64,000 bases of DNA. Origin: Skeletonema tropicum (lineage: Eukaryota > Bacillariophyta > Thalassiosirophyceae > Thalassiosirales > Thalassiosiraceae). Under the pieces are notes generated by a model. That model made no database searches, had not been told where the DNA came from, and saw nothing but the letters and a program-made list of their open reading frames with translations. The DNA is taken from NCBI GenBank assembly GCA_037178625.1, contig CM074144.1, positions 62,001-126,000 of the forward strand, in the 5' to 3' direction. The stretch's first letter is position 1; each line of letters starts with the position of its first letter. Below, piece after piece: positions 9,963 to 20,500 of the stretch. The position numbers were made by a program, and so were the translations under genes.

Positions 9963-10394
9963 TCAAAGTGATTCTTTGTGAAGCCTGCCGAGTATCCTCG
10001 CTCTCAACACAGCCTTTCTTGTTACGGCTAACGACGCAAGTGCAATATTTTCCCATCTCAAACCTTCAGAGGGGTCTTGTCTCGCCTGCTCTGCGAGGAC
10101 TGCACGTACGCATCGACGTCTGCAAGTCTGCACCTCGAGCACACATGCCGGTGAGAGTAGATGAGAAATACCAATCCAGAAGCCGCTATCTTGTTCGGAC
10201 GCCGCATCACTTGCACGAACTTGGAGGACGTCTTGCCTGATTTGACGTTTCATCGAGTTGTTTTCTGCCTTGTTATACCACAGCTCGTTTTTGTCTTCGT
10301 GTCGATCAACTGTGTAAAGCTGTGATGTTTCGGCAAATCGCACAACGTGATGGTTGCGTCTGGGAGGGAATTCTACAATCAGTTCAGCCGCCAT
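9963..10394 (-). CDS. VRF-WY family protein, copy C
   Basis: A 143-residue member on the minus strand starting MAAELIVEFPPRR, with VVRFAETSQLY, NELWYNKAEN, SGFWIGISHLL and CRRRCVRAVLAEQA. It is shorter at the C-terminus than copies A and B. The conserved promoter block CACGCTCACTCAGTT lies at 10466-10490, about 75-95 bp upstream, as in copies D and F. The function is unknown. Confidence 0.8.
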   Translation of the reverse strand: MAAELIVEFPPRRNHHVVRFAETSQLYTVDRHEDKNELWYNKAENNSMKRQIRQDVLQVRASDAASEQDSGFWIGISHLLSPACVLEVQTCRRRCVRAVLAEQARQDPSEGLRWENIALASLAVTRKAVLRARILGRLHKESL

Positions 10395-10465
10395 GTTACT
10401 TTTAGTGAATAATGATTTGTTCTAAGTATTCTGTGATGTAATCTTTCTGATTTTATGATTAGTAG

Positions 10466-10490
10466 AAGCTGTCAAACTGAGTGAGCGTGC
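10466..10490 (-). promoter_or_regulatory. Conserved upstream block of the VRF-WY family (copy C)
   Basis: The minus strand reads GCACGCTCACTCAGTT followed by TGACAGCTT. The same block lies at 37771-37794 and 63043-63067 at similar distances from the start codons. Its function as a promoter element is inferred from position. Confidence 0.55.
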
Positions 10491-10924
10491 AATCGGTGCG
10501 GTGTCTGAGGCAGATGCCGCGATTTGAAAAAATTGAAGTACGGGGAAATTTTATTACATACCATCACTTCTTTTGCTGACATCATTACGCCTTCGCGATC
10601 ACAAGACTCAAAGACTTCTTAGGGTAAACTGAACGCTGCGATTCGTAGATTGTTCTGTGCGTGGATCGGATATATGCTGATCGTGAGCAGCTGCTCCGAC
10701 CTAGCCAGTTGAGAATTTTGTCATTGTGAGTTCTTGCGTCATTGTGGTCACTTTTGGAGCATCTTCGATGCATCGATGCATTTCTGGCATTCGAAGCATT
10801 ACGTATGTTATTGTACGTAGGTACCTAGATTCATCATTTTCTGCAGCCTTGGTTGACTGGTTTTCGGCACCTCGATCAAAGGTAACCGGTATTTACTTCA
10901 TTTCACGCGAATAATGTACAAAAA
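10491..10924. other. Intergenic stretch, nothing recognised
   Basis: Only short chance reading frames occur here. A run of ATCGATGCATCGATGCATTT-like sequence near 10760 is self-complementary but short. Confidence 0.4.
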
Positions 10925-11320
10925 GAATAACCTTAGGAAAGAAAGTCCGACCGAAGAGGCCCCAATCGGGCCCCAACAAATCGGTACTAAGTAGACTTTA
11001 GCGATAAATATATATGTTCCTACGTATCGCCGCAATAGGTTAAACAAGAATAATTACTCCGATTATTCAATAGACATTAAGAATAACCTTAGGAAGGAAA
11101 CTCCGACCGAAGAGGCCAAAATAAATCGTGACCCCTTCAAATCGGTACTAGACTTTAGCGATAATAATATATGTTCCTACGTATCGCTGCAATAGGTTCA
11201 ACAAGAATAATTACTCGCTTTTCGAATGAATTGTACAATTAAGTATAACCTTATATAGCGCCCCACAAATCGGTACTAGACTTTAGCCTATATATTTGTT
11301 CCTACGTATGGATGCTATGT
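10925..11320. repeat. Three tandem copies of a 156-162 bp unit
   Basis: Units begin near 10925, 11081 and 11243 with ATAACCTTA. They share AAATCGGTACTA, GACTTTAGC and TATGTTCCTACGTAT in the same order. The third unit is shortened and more divergent. The repeat lies about 280 bp upstream of the GT61 start codon, so it could also act as an upstream regulatory region. Confidence 0.85.
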
Positions 11321-11596
11321 TCAAATCAGGATGAATCTTAGATTTTGTACTATTCCGATCGTTAGCAGTACCGCTGAAGATCACTTGAGTTAGAGTAGGA
11401 ATTAGATTTGATTTTGGCGGGTTGAAACCCAACGCTCGACGCTCACTCCTCACTCTTCCTTTTTTTTCCACCATGGCATGCTAAGTAAGCATCCAGTAAG
11501 CATCCCCTCTAGAGTGGTTCGTGGTAGTAAAATACTCCTAAGTAATATCTAGCAGACAAGTAACTCGTCATCCTACCATTCACAATTCCAATCAAA

Positions 11597-14219
11597 ATGA
11601 CACTTCAGCTGCGCATAAGATCCTCTTCCTTCCGTTACCTCCTCCTCCCCCTTTTCCTCTCGCTACTACTCACGCTCCACGGTGTCTTTCTAACGCGAAA
11701 TTTGCACTCCTCCGATAATTATGGAGATGCCACATATTTCAATGAGGATGATGATTCGCAGTGGCGGCTGAATGTCATGATGGGCAGGGGGGCTCCGTTT
11801 GATAATCTGAATTGGATGGATGATGGAAAGATTCATGAAGCGGATTATGATTTGGATGCGCCGAGTGGTCATGACGGAAATTTAATTAATGTATATAACT
11901 TGTTGGACAGCGCTGACGACGACATAATAACAATTACTAGTCAAGACAATAACGAGCCGGCTGAAGAACCGGCTGAGGAGGTGAACTCACCACCAATAAT
12001 ACCAAGTAATGAACGGGCCGCCAACAATGATGTCAGTGCTAAGACCGCAAAAAAAGACTCGAAAGAAAAGCTGCGGCCCAAACGAAATCCAAAGGGACAT
12101 CGCTTTCGTGGCTGGATGCACCCCCAAGAATTCAATATCTGGTCACAGCAGCCCGACGCAGACGAAAAGAATGAATCATAATAGCGCCAACACCGCTAAC
12201 AACAATGACGCCAATGACAGAGGAGCATGGTGGAGAAGCAACAGCCGCTGCTTCGAAATAGACTACATCTGCCACCGCCGCCAATCCAATCAATGGGCCT
12301 ACATGACACCCAACAACAACTGGAAACATCATCAAGAAGTAGTAGTGTTCCAACCAACCATGGAATTGAAGCCGAGTGCTTGGAAGTATGATGGTGGACG
12401 GTACAATGCCGAATTGAATATTACGATTCAGGTTGATTCGCCGACACGAGCGAAAATGAGGGGCGACAGCTTTGCATTCGAATTCGAACAGTGCCAATTG
12501 TCCACGACGGATACTCATGTAGTGTTGCAATCGGTGTTCAATGACATGGTCGGGGAGTTCTATTCGAGATCTTTGTTGGGGCTGTATCAGACCATGATGA
12601 TGGGTGTGCAGCAGCAGCAACAGCAAGATGATGATGAATGGCAAGGAAGGAACTGCGCCTGCGCTGATGCCATGGGAGCAAGATATTCAGTTCTACATAC
12701 ACATCCCACTCAAGAACAAGCAAGTTCTAGATGGACACAAGTTACTAACAGCTGGAATGTTGTCCAATCCGAATACTGGTATGGCTGTCCCATTTCTAGA
12801 CTTGTTTCAACCACCACCACTGCCAAAAGAGGAGGATGAAGGTCAAGATGGTCAAATACACGATGATGATGATGATGATTGTCAATGCTATAGAAAAATG
12901 GTCTTTTGTGGGTATGATGTGTATACTCATGATGAAGAGGTGAATTCAGAGGATATTGATACCGTGGAAGAGTATGATGATCGAAAAACAAAGCGACAGA
13001 ATGAAGTGGACGAGGTGGAGGTGGAGGAGGGGACAGAAAATGATTATTCTGCAAACAACGAGGATGAACAAGAAGAGGCGCAGACCACCAACACCAACTC
13101 CAACACCAATACTGATACAGAACTTGCGCTGTTGTCAGACGATAATCCTTCTTCATCATCATCATTCAATCCCAATCTCAAGTACACACTGTGGTCAGCT
13201 GGGACTGTATCTCCATATAATGATAAACATACAAACAAGGATAAAGAGGAGCAGGGGGATTCTGATGTCCCAACTCGGTATTGCATCAAGGGCGAAGAAT
13301 GTCAAGGATATGCCAACTTGCGCAACCTCATGTCTTCGAACTTTGTCAAGCATTATCCTACTTTGGGTGATGATATTGTCAAGTTCAGGAAAGAGGCACT
13401 TGCTAACAAAGGGATTGATCAGTAGTAATGATTACAGCGGAGATACAAAAGAATGGCTCGTAGTGGGGTTGACACAACGGACCTACCGTCGAGCGTGGCT
13501 TAATTTAGCGACGGTCATGCAACAATGCAACACCAAACTCAATGATCGGAGTGTCGTCTTTATCAAAGTCAATGTGGAAGATACATCGTCACCAGTATGA
13601 GCAACTAATTCTCCATCGATCACTCGATGTTCTAATTGGTGTACATGGAGCCCAGCTCACTCAAGCAGTTGTACTACCACCACATGCACATGTTCTGGAG
13701 CTGTTGCCGTGGGTGCCATCGTATATACGAGGAGCATGGGTAACACGACGTAACGCTCCCACACCCTTGGGTATAATATATCACAATACAGATTTGAATC
13801 ATGCCGGGTTTTCATTGGATAGGACAAGTACCGATCTTTGTGTGGGTGTTGGCGAGGTGGGCAGTGAAGAGGAGAAGGAATGTTTCTTGGATCGGGAACG
13901 ACGTAAGATGTTTATTTGGGACAATCGAGACTTTAATGTTGAGCCAGAGGTAATTCTGACGTATGTTGAAAAACTCGTCTTGTTCATGAGAGATGATGAG
14001 ATGGGCAAACTGTGCGGTCAAGTCAAAGATCGATTGGATGAAAGATTTGTCTTGTATAATGTCTGGTGTGCGGAAGATGAAGGAGAAGGAGAGGAAGAAT
14101 CGTCGGCTTCATTGTCAGTGTCTCATTACTATACTGACAAAGCACCACCTTCGGAAGGAGAACATTATGGTTTGGGGAAGAGGAAACGACGGAAGAAGCA
14201 GACTTTTGCCAATCAATAA
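11597..14219 (+). CDS. GT61-family glycosyltransferase, reading frame broken four times
   Basis: The reading begins at 11597 with a short N-tail and one hydrophobic anchor (about residues 14-34, LLLPLFLSLLLTLHG), as in type II Golgi glycosyltransferases. An acidic, low-complexity stem follows. The catalytic part near the C-terminus shows VLIGVHGAQLTQ, HAHVLELLPW and GIIYHNTDLNH, the GT61 (DUF563) signature. GT61 enzymes transfer sugars such as xylose, arabinose or GlcNAc in the secretory pathway. Continuity needs changes of frame near 12179, between about 12660 and 12839, near 13423 and near 13598. Each is +1, and three coincide with stop codons TAA, TAG and TGA. The joined length would be about 870 residues. 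No splice sites fit. The gene is either broken, mis-assembled or recoded. A 3' fragment is duplicated at 17245-17392. Confidence 0.7.
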
Positions 14220-14341
14220 TATAATTATTCATTAGGTAATCAATAGATCTTCTCCCACGCAGTGCTGTAGCTGTAGATAATCCATTCGAATTGACATTTA
14301 AGTTTATAACGTCGGTTGCAGAGGTCGTATCAAGACAATGA

Positions 14342-14704
14342 TTGGTGATTTCGAATCGCTCGAATTTGGAATCCTCTCGTCAAGCTCTATCGATTGGTTG
14401 TAGTATCAAGGCAAAATATCAATCTTATGTCAATCGACTCAACTCGAGAGGGGTCAAGAAAGTCATCCCCAGCGCCAAAGTCGCTCCGAAATTTCTCAAA
14501 CTGCACGAAGTCCTCACGTCACAGGCTGTCGCTTGGTGCGAAATAGCGGTGGATGAATGGACGGTAGCTGGTCGTGTCGATTGTGGTAGTATGCCGTGTG
14601 TGGTGAAGAGTGTGCTCAGAGATGTAAACGTTGAACTGCTCTTGAGTCACAATGGAAGTAGGAACTACGAAGATGTCGAGTTGGGCAGGAAGATGTGTTG
14701 TTAG
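14342..14704 (+). CDS. Hypothetical 120-residue ORF
   Basis: An open frame downstream of the GT61 gene with a plausible mixed composition (PKFLKLHEVLTSQ, VDEWTVAGRVDCGSMPC). No domain, signal or duplicate copy supports it, so it could be a remnant of an unrelated gene or chance. Confidence 0.25.
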   Translation: MVISNRSNLESSRQALSIGCSIKAKYQSYVNRLNSRGVKKVIPSAKVAPKFLKLHEVLTSQAVAWCEIAVDEWTVAGRVDCGSMPCVVKSVLRDVNVELLLSHNGSRNYEDVELGRKMCC

Positions 14705-17244
14705 AAAGATGACTCGAAACGAAAAATAAAGACATGTCAACAAGAATCTATCGCTATTGACATCAAATTCTTTGGGGAAATATGGGCGGGGGACGTCACA
14801 CAAGATGCTGACAGGGTTCGAATAACCAAGGTACTTCCGCAGGCTGCAGACCCGGGGTCCTCTTCACCCTCCTAAAGGGATCACTAGATCGCCCGCGCAC
14901 CCACAACTCTCAGCTTTTCTCCCGATCAATCTCCACCTGTACGGAAACTGTGTGCTCTGGAACCCCAAACTCAGAGTGCGGTCCGAAGACGTTTAACATG
15001 CCCAGGGCCAATTTGTATAGCACCGGCTTCCACGGTGCTGGGCCAATTTGTATAGCACCGGCTTCCACGGTGCTGGGCCAATTTATATAGCACCGGCTTC
15101 CACGGTGCTGGGCCAATTTATATAGCACCGGCTTCCACGGTGCTGAAGTTGTTGCTCGATCTCATCTACTGTTCTTCCCGATCATGAATCATGTAACTCA
15201 CCTGTAATCATCGGCCATCGGCTGCGGTCGCCAGAAAAGCGCCTGCTTCAAGGCGGCGGCGATGCGTGCGGGTGAATGCAGTTGGGAGGGGCGGTGGGAT
15301 AGCGGCCGGCGAGCGGAGGGAGAGTTGGCCGACATGGTGGTTTGGTAGTGAATGATGTTGACGGTTTGCTCGATGAAAAATTATGAGCTGTGCGCAGCAA
15401 GCAGAGGCAGCGGCATGTGGCTTGCGATAGCAATTTGCCATCCATGATTGAATGAATGGCTGTGAGAGCGCCTCACGAATCAGTCTGTCGGCATGATTGA
15501 ATGAACAAATGGCTGTAAGAGCGCTCAATGCTGCCGGTGTTGGCGACATGATTGATCTCATCTTGTGAGCTCTTTTTGATGATTTTTTTGTTCATGACAT
15601 GAGCGACAGTAAATTCGAGTACCGGAGTGACAGCTATGTTCAAGTTGAGCTTGAACTCATCACTACATATTTTGCATCAAATCCTCTTCCTAATGTAGAT
15701 ACATATCTATCGCCTGTGTAGTCCGCAGCATCACAGGGAACAACATAACCAACGTTACCACCAGAAGTATTACTACTGAAACGGCACTTTCGTACAAAGT
15801 ATCCACATCTGATAAAGGTGGTCATTGAGGGGAAGAACATATTAATATACGGAGTTGGGTTCTGTTGGTTGTATTACATCCAAATTTCATTGTGTGAAGA
15901 AGAACGAGCCTGATTTGTATACAGAAGAGCGGTTGTGATGAAGAGCACTGTGTGTTGTGTAGTTGTTGGGATGGTGTGTGGTGGAAGTGAGAAGAAGGAG
16001 CATCTCGTGTAGAAGAGTGGGAGTAACAAGATGCACGGCAACAACCAAACAAAGCTCGATCTACGAAGTATTAGAAGTGGACATCATTTTTGCAGCTTTA
16101 TTTTCAGGCATTTGCAGATCAAACAGTCCCAGGTCTGAGGTGCTAGAGTCTGACACGACACAAACATGATAAATGTCAAGTAGCGCAGCTTGCTGTGAAC
16201 AAAAAGATCAAGATATTATTTGAGCGTCAAGTCCATCCTTGTCCTATCGATGTCAACTATAAAGCAGCATCTTTGATTGTATTTGGGGTAGGATAGAAGC
16301 TCCTCTTTGAACCTCATGTCCACACTCACCCGGTCATTTGGTAGTTTCTACCAACGTTGAAGTCAGGTGGAAACGTGTTGATCTCTTTCCAGTTATGGGT
16401 AGTAACGCAAAGTAGCAAACACGTAAGTACCCAGACCGGCAAACCTGGCATAATGTTACAACTTACCTTGATATAGAAGCTCAACACACGGACTCAGCAT
16501 TGCCTCAGAGAGCTGTATATTTAGCTGACTTTTGGCACAATAATTCTTGCGTGAACAGTGCCACAATTCTTAAGTAATTCAAAACTGATAATAGAATATC
16601 CATCACTCTATGTGTATTAGATACTTGTCAGGGTGCGATCTGGGAAATATTGCTATTGCAGCACATGGTTCGTTATCACTTAGTATAGGTATTGTCACCA
16701 CTTAGAGGGTCCACCAGACGTGCTTTAACATTTCTGTTACGAGTATGTATTACTCATATGTATTATCGTCATCCTCAGCTCAGGAGAGGACTGACTACAC
16801 AGATGCAGATTCTTCACTATGAATGGATTCGAATCGAGCTGCAGATTGAACTCTTCGTGGGAAGCATTGCACTTGGCTCAGCAGCGCAAAAAGTGGACCA
16901 GTAGACGTAGACGTGTGGAAGGTTTCATCTTCGATTTACGACGGAAAACGCTTCTCATGAAGATGGAGCCAAACGAGGATCAGCAGCAGCAGGTTGAAGT
17001 CTTGACATCTGTCATAAAATTACTTCTGGATAACACTGAAGATAGCATTAGCATTAGCATAGCCGGACGATGAGACAAACAATACAACTACAACGCAGCG
17101 AGCTTCTTCATAATTCATAACCTTAAAGAGCGAAAGGGCAAAAGAAAGGACGAAGGCGGGTACGGGAAGCGGTGCTGTCACTGTGGTATGGCCGTTCCTG
17201 TCGCATCGAGACCATACAAACAATAAGTAGTAGTCAAACCTATG
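14705..17244. other. Long gene-poor stretch between GT61 and its duplicated tail
   Basis: No supported gene. The stretch holds the 35-bp tandem repeat at 15004-15144. Short reading frames at 15208-15561 (-), 15640-15840 (-), 16692-16904 (+) and 16819-17073 (+) have no recognised motifs. Confidence 0.4.
15004..15144. repeat. Four tandem 35-bp units, each with a hairpin
   Basis: Each unit contains GGGCCAATTT followed by TATAGCACC, GGCTTCCAC and GGTGCT. AGCACC and GGTGCT are complementary around a nine-base loop, so each unit can form a small stem-loop. The copies differ only at GTATAG/ATATAG. Confidence 0.95.
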
Positions 17245-17392
17245 ATCAGGTTTGTCTTGTACACAATGTTTGGTGTGCGGAAGAAGGAGAGGAAGAATCG
17301 TCTTCATTGCCAGTGTCTCATTACATACTTTACTGACAAAGCACCACCTTCGGAAGGAGAACATTAATGGCTTGGGGAGAGGAAACGACATG
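17245..17392 (+). pseudogene. Duplicated 3' fragment of the GT61 gene
   Basis: This segment matches 14047-14195 with substitutions and small indels, including TGGTGTGCGGAAGA, CAGTGTCTCATTAC and GACAAAGCACCACCTTCGG. Only the last about 50 codons are present, and the frame is broken by indels. Confidence 0.8.
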
Positions 17393-17556
17393 AGCAGGCT
17401 TCTTGACTTCAATTCAGTTTTACTTTAAACACTTATAATTTTAATCCCCTAAGTTGCATTGATCAACTTCGTATTTGAGTAGCCAAAGTTATATATCCCT
17501 AAATCTTTTAACGCGGTGGCATAGCAGAAGGTGAGCTGAACTCGAAGTCGCTCGTT

Positions 17557-20500
17557 CTAGGTACAGTAGTTGTTTGATAAGTCTGCTGTTGACTGATATC
17601 CACCCTGTGGAACTGCCGAATCTCCAAGGGCCATTTCTCCCCAAACGTCCAAATTAGATGCACTCATTGTTTTACCACCCATATTACCACCCATCACATT
17701 GTACGCTCCCGGTTGCGTCTCTATATTCATTTTGTCTTGGGAAGGTGCGTTGATGAGGCTAGCGATTGCATCAGTGCTGGGGTTCTGCTTCCCTAATGTA
17801 GCAGAAACATTTCCACTTCCCAACTTCTCTATCATTTGCTCTTGTTTCTGCACAAGCTTACGCAACTCGGAAATCTGTTCCACCAAGTCTTCGTTTGGTG
17901 CCGTCGTGCCACCAGACTCTTGGCTCTTGCGAGCGTATCTGAGGATATTGCCCACAACAACATCAGACGACAAGGCATTGTGGTAAAGCAACCAAGTTTG
18001 GATGTGGTGAGGAATCTGAAGAATAGCCAAGACGATGAGAGGGATGAAAATGATATGACCGCAGACCAAATCGTGAATGAAGTAGAAGTTCTTCACGAGT
18101 TTGCTTCCGAAGAGAAGGCCAACCTGACACATGGCTCCAATACCATAGTATGCTGCGAGTCCGTAACGAATGAAATTGGAATCCTCAATGAAGACAGTTG
18201 AAATACTGACCATCAAACCAATTCCAATGAGGATGCCGATTGTACGACGCACGGGGTAGGGCATCAAATGCTCCACCATTGACAACAAGTACCAAAGAAC
18301 GAAGAGGATGACTATGCTTCCTACCACAAAAGAAACTCCAACGATAGGCTTGTTCAGTGTGGTATCAGCCCTTGCCAAGTCAGATCTAGCAATACCTTCA
18401 GCAACGGTAAGATACAACACAGCCTTGATAATGAACCAACCCTTCGAAGTCAAAGGCATCTTGCTGTAAAAGCTTGTTTCCTCACTCCACCACATCGACC
18501 AACTGCGTGAAGCTCCTCCCGGATTTACCTCGCATCCACGATATCCACTTGAGGTAATCAGAAGTCACCATATTCCAATCGAATGTTAGCGGATTGAACC
18601 AGAAAGGACTCGCAATGAAGGACAAGGAGGCCAACCAAAGCGACCAAGTTCGACCAAAATACTGCTTCGCCTCAGAGTACATTCCCATGATGACCAATCC
18701 TGCTCCCATTTCAACGCCAAGATACAAATGACTTGATGCAAAGAATCGGTACAACTCATCCATAGGTGTATGCTGCGTCACAAATCCACGGCCAGTAGGA
18801 CGGTACTTGGCTCCACCAACAAGAATAGTTTGCGTCATGTAGTTGGCCTTGGTTTGGATGTGGAACATAAAGTGAAGAGGCCCTCCGGTAGCAAAGACTT
18901 GAATCAATTCTTGAAGACTAGCCCACCATCCACGTTCAACTCCAAGCGTAGAGAAGAGAGGAATGGTATGCAACAATCCAAGACCTCCGAGTAACATTTG
19001 AATGGTTCCCATGGGAGTGATAAGTCGATCACCAATCTTCTCAAGGTCGTAAAGTGCCAAAATAGCCATCAGGTAGACAACCACATAAATGGTGATGACA
19101 GTGAGGACGTTTGAGAAGTAGTGCCCAATTCCACCAAAGTAGTACGAAAGGAGACGAGAGAAGTCCAGGCGTTGACAAAGACGGTAGACATCACGAGAAA
19201 GACTCTGCTCTCCAGCACCCTGACTCAGTTTCGCTTCGAATTGATAGATTTGACTCATACCGACATCACGACCCTTACCAACTTGAAGATACTCCTTGAA
19301 CGCAACTTGACCGCCACGGATCGCATTATTGTAACCAGCGAAGATATCCTCAGAAAGATTGATTCCCTTAGAACTCTTACTAATTCCACCTCGAGTGATG
19401 AAGAAGAGCTTGTCGAAGACATCGGGGTGACCATAGTGAAGACGGATGCACAACGGCTTTCGTAAGCACACGTTGTCCGAGGGTGACGAATGAAGTTTCC
19501 TGCAATGCCATGTAGTTAGCCAAGGAACTGACACTACCCGTGAAGATGTGCTCACGAAGTCCCAGAATAGTTGTGGGCATAGGACCATCTCTCTTCGCGA
19601 ACTCTTGAAGTGCGTTACGCATCTTAAGCGCTTCTTCAAAGTATCCCTCTTGATTCATATCAATCGGTCTGAACAAACTCTCCGCGGGAAAAGATCATGG
19701 CGTGGTTCTGATTCTCATGGCTTTCCTTCTCCCAAGATAGGATTTCCGGGCAAACGAACACGATAAATTTCTTGAATTCCACCGTTACCATCACTCTTCA
19801 CAAGGCAGGAGTAGAAACCCATCTCTCCAGTACGGTTGAGACGAGCACTATCAATGTAGGCGATACGCAAATGAGGGTAGCGATGCATGAGGTCGTCAAT
19901 ATCATCAGCCTTAGGGTCTTGATCCTTCTTCATTTGACCGTAGACCTGACAAGAAACGATGTATCCAAACTTTTCACCCATCAAATCATTCGGTGGTATC
20001 ATCAGTCAAGGCGCTCCAAGTTGGCAAGCAAACGCAAAGCTTTCTCAAAGTACATCATTCCACTGACAGTTCTGTTCAAAGTTTGCGCACGAATACTAGC
20101 CCACTGCCTCGTCTCCGCCGCAACATTCTTCGACCAAACCTTCTCCTCGTCTTGCAATCCCATACGTTCCAAGAAGTTGGCCCAATCTGCCTTGAACAAC
20201 GTCTGCAAGTAAAGCATAGTCGACACTCCCAAAGCATCAGATCGAGATTCTAATTCACTCTTGCTCAGAGTTACAGTTTCCTTGTAGTAGGGAGTCAGCA
20301 CGTTCCAAGAGAACATATCATGAATTGATGGTGCATTCGGCATGTCCATGAAGAGTGAATTGACGAAGAAAGTCAAACGACGGCGAGCCTCCTTTGACTT
20401 TGGCTCCACTTCGTCTGGATGGCAGGCTACAAGACCTTGCAACTTGGTCAAGACAGATTTGAACATGTCGCTACGAGCCAAGTCATCGAGAGCATCAGAT

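Noticed and set aside
12132..13165. Minus-strand frames opposite the GT61 gene (12132-12644 and 12710-13165)
   Set aside because: Low-complexity shadows of the acidic, Gln- and Asp-rich stem.
14815..14900. Possible tRNA gene at GGTTCGAATAACC
   Set aside because: Only a B-box-like string is present. No cloverleaf or A box could be built around it.
12179..20004. A strict rule of +1 frameshifting at every stop codon, as in Euplotes
   Set aside because: At 19465 and 18505 family motifs place the change upstream of the next stop, and at 19665 the conserved IDMNQ also needs the change before the stop. The shared direction is reported, but not this rule.
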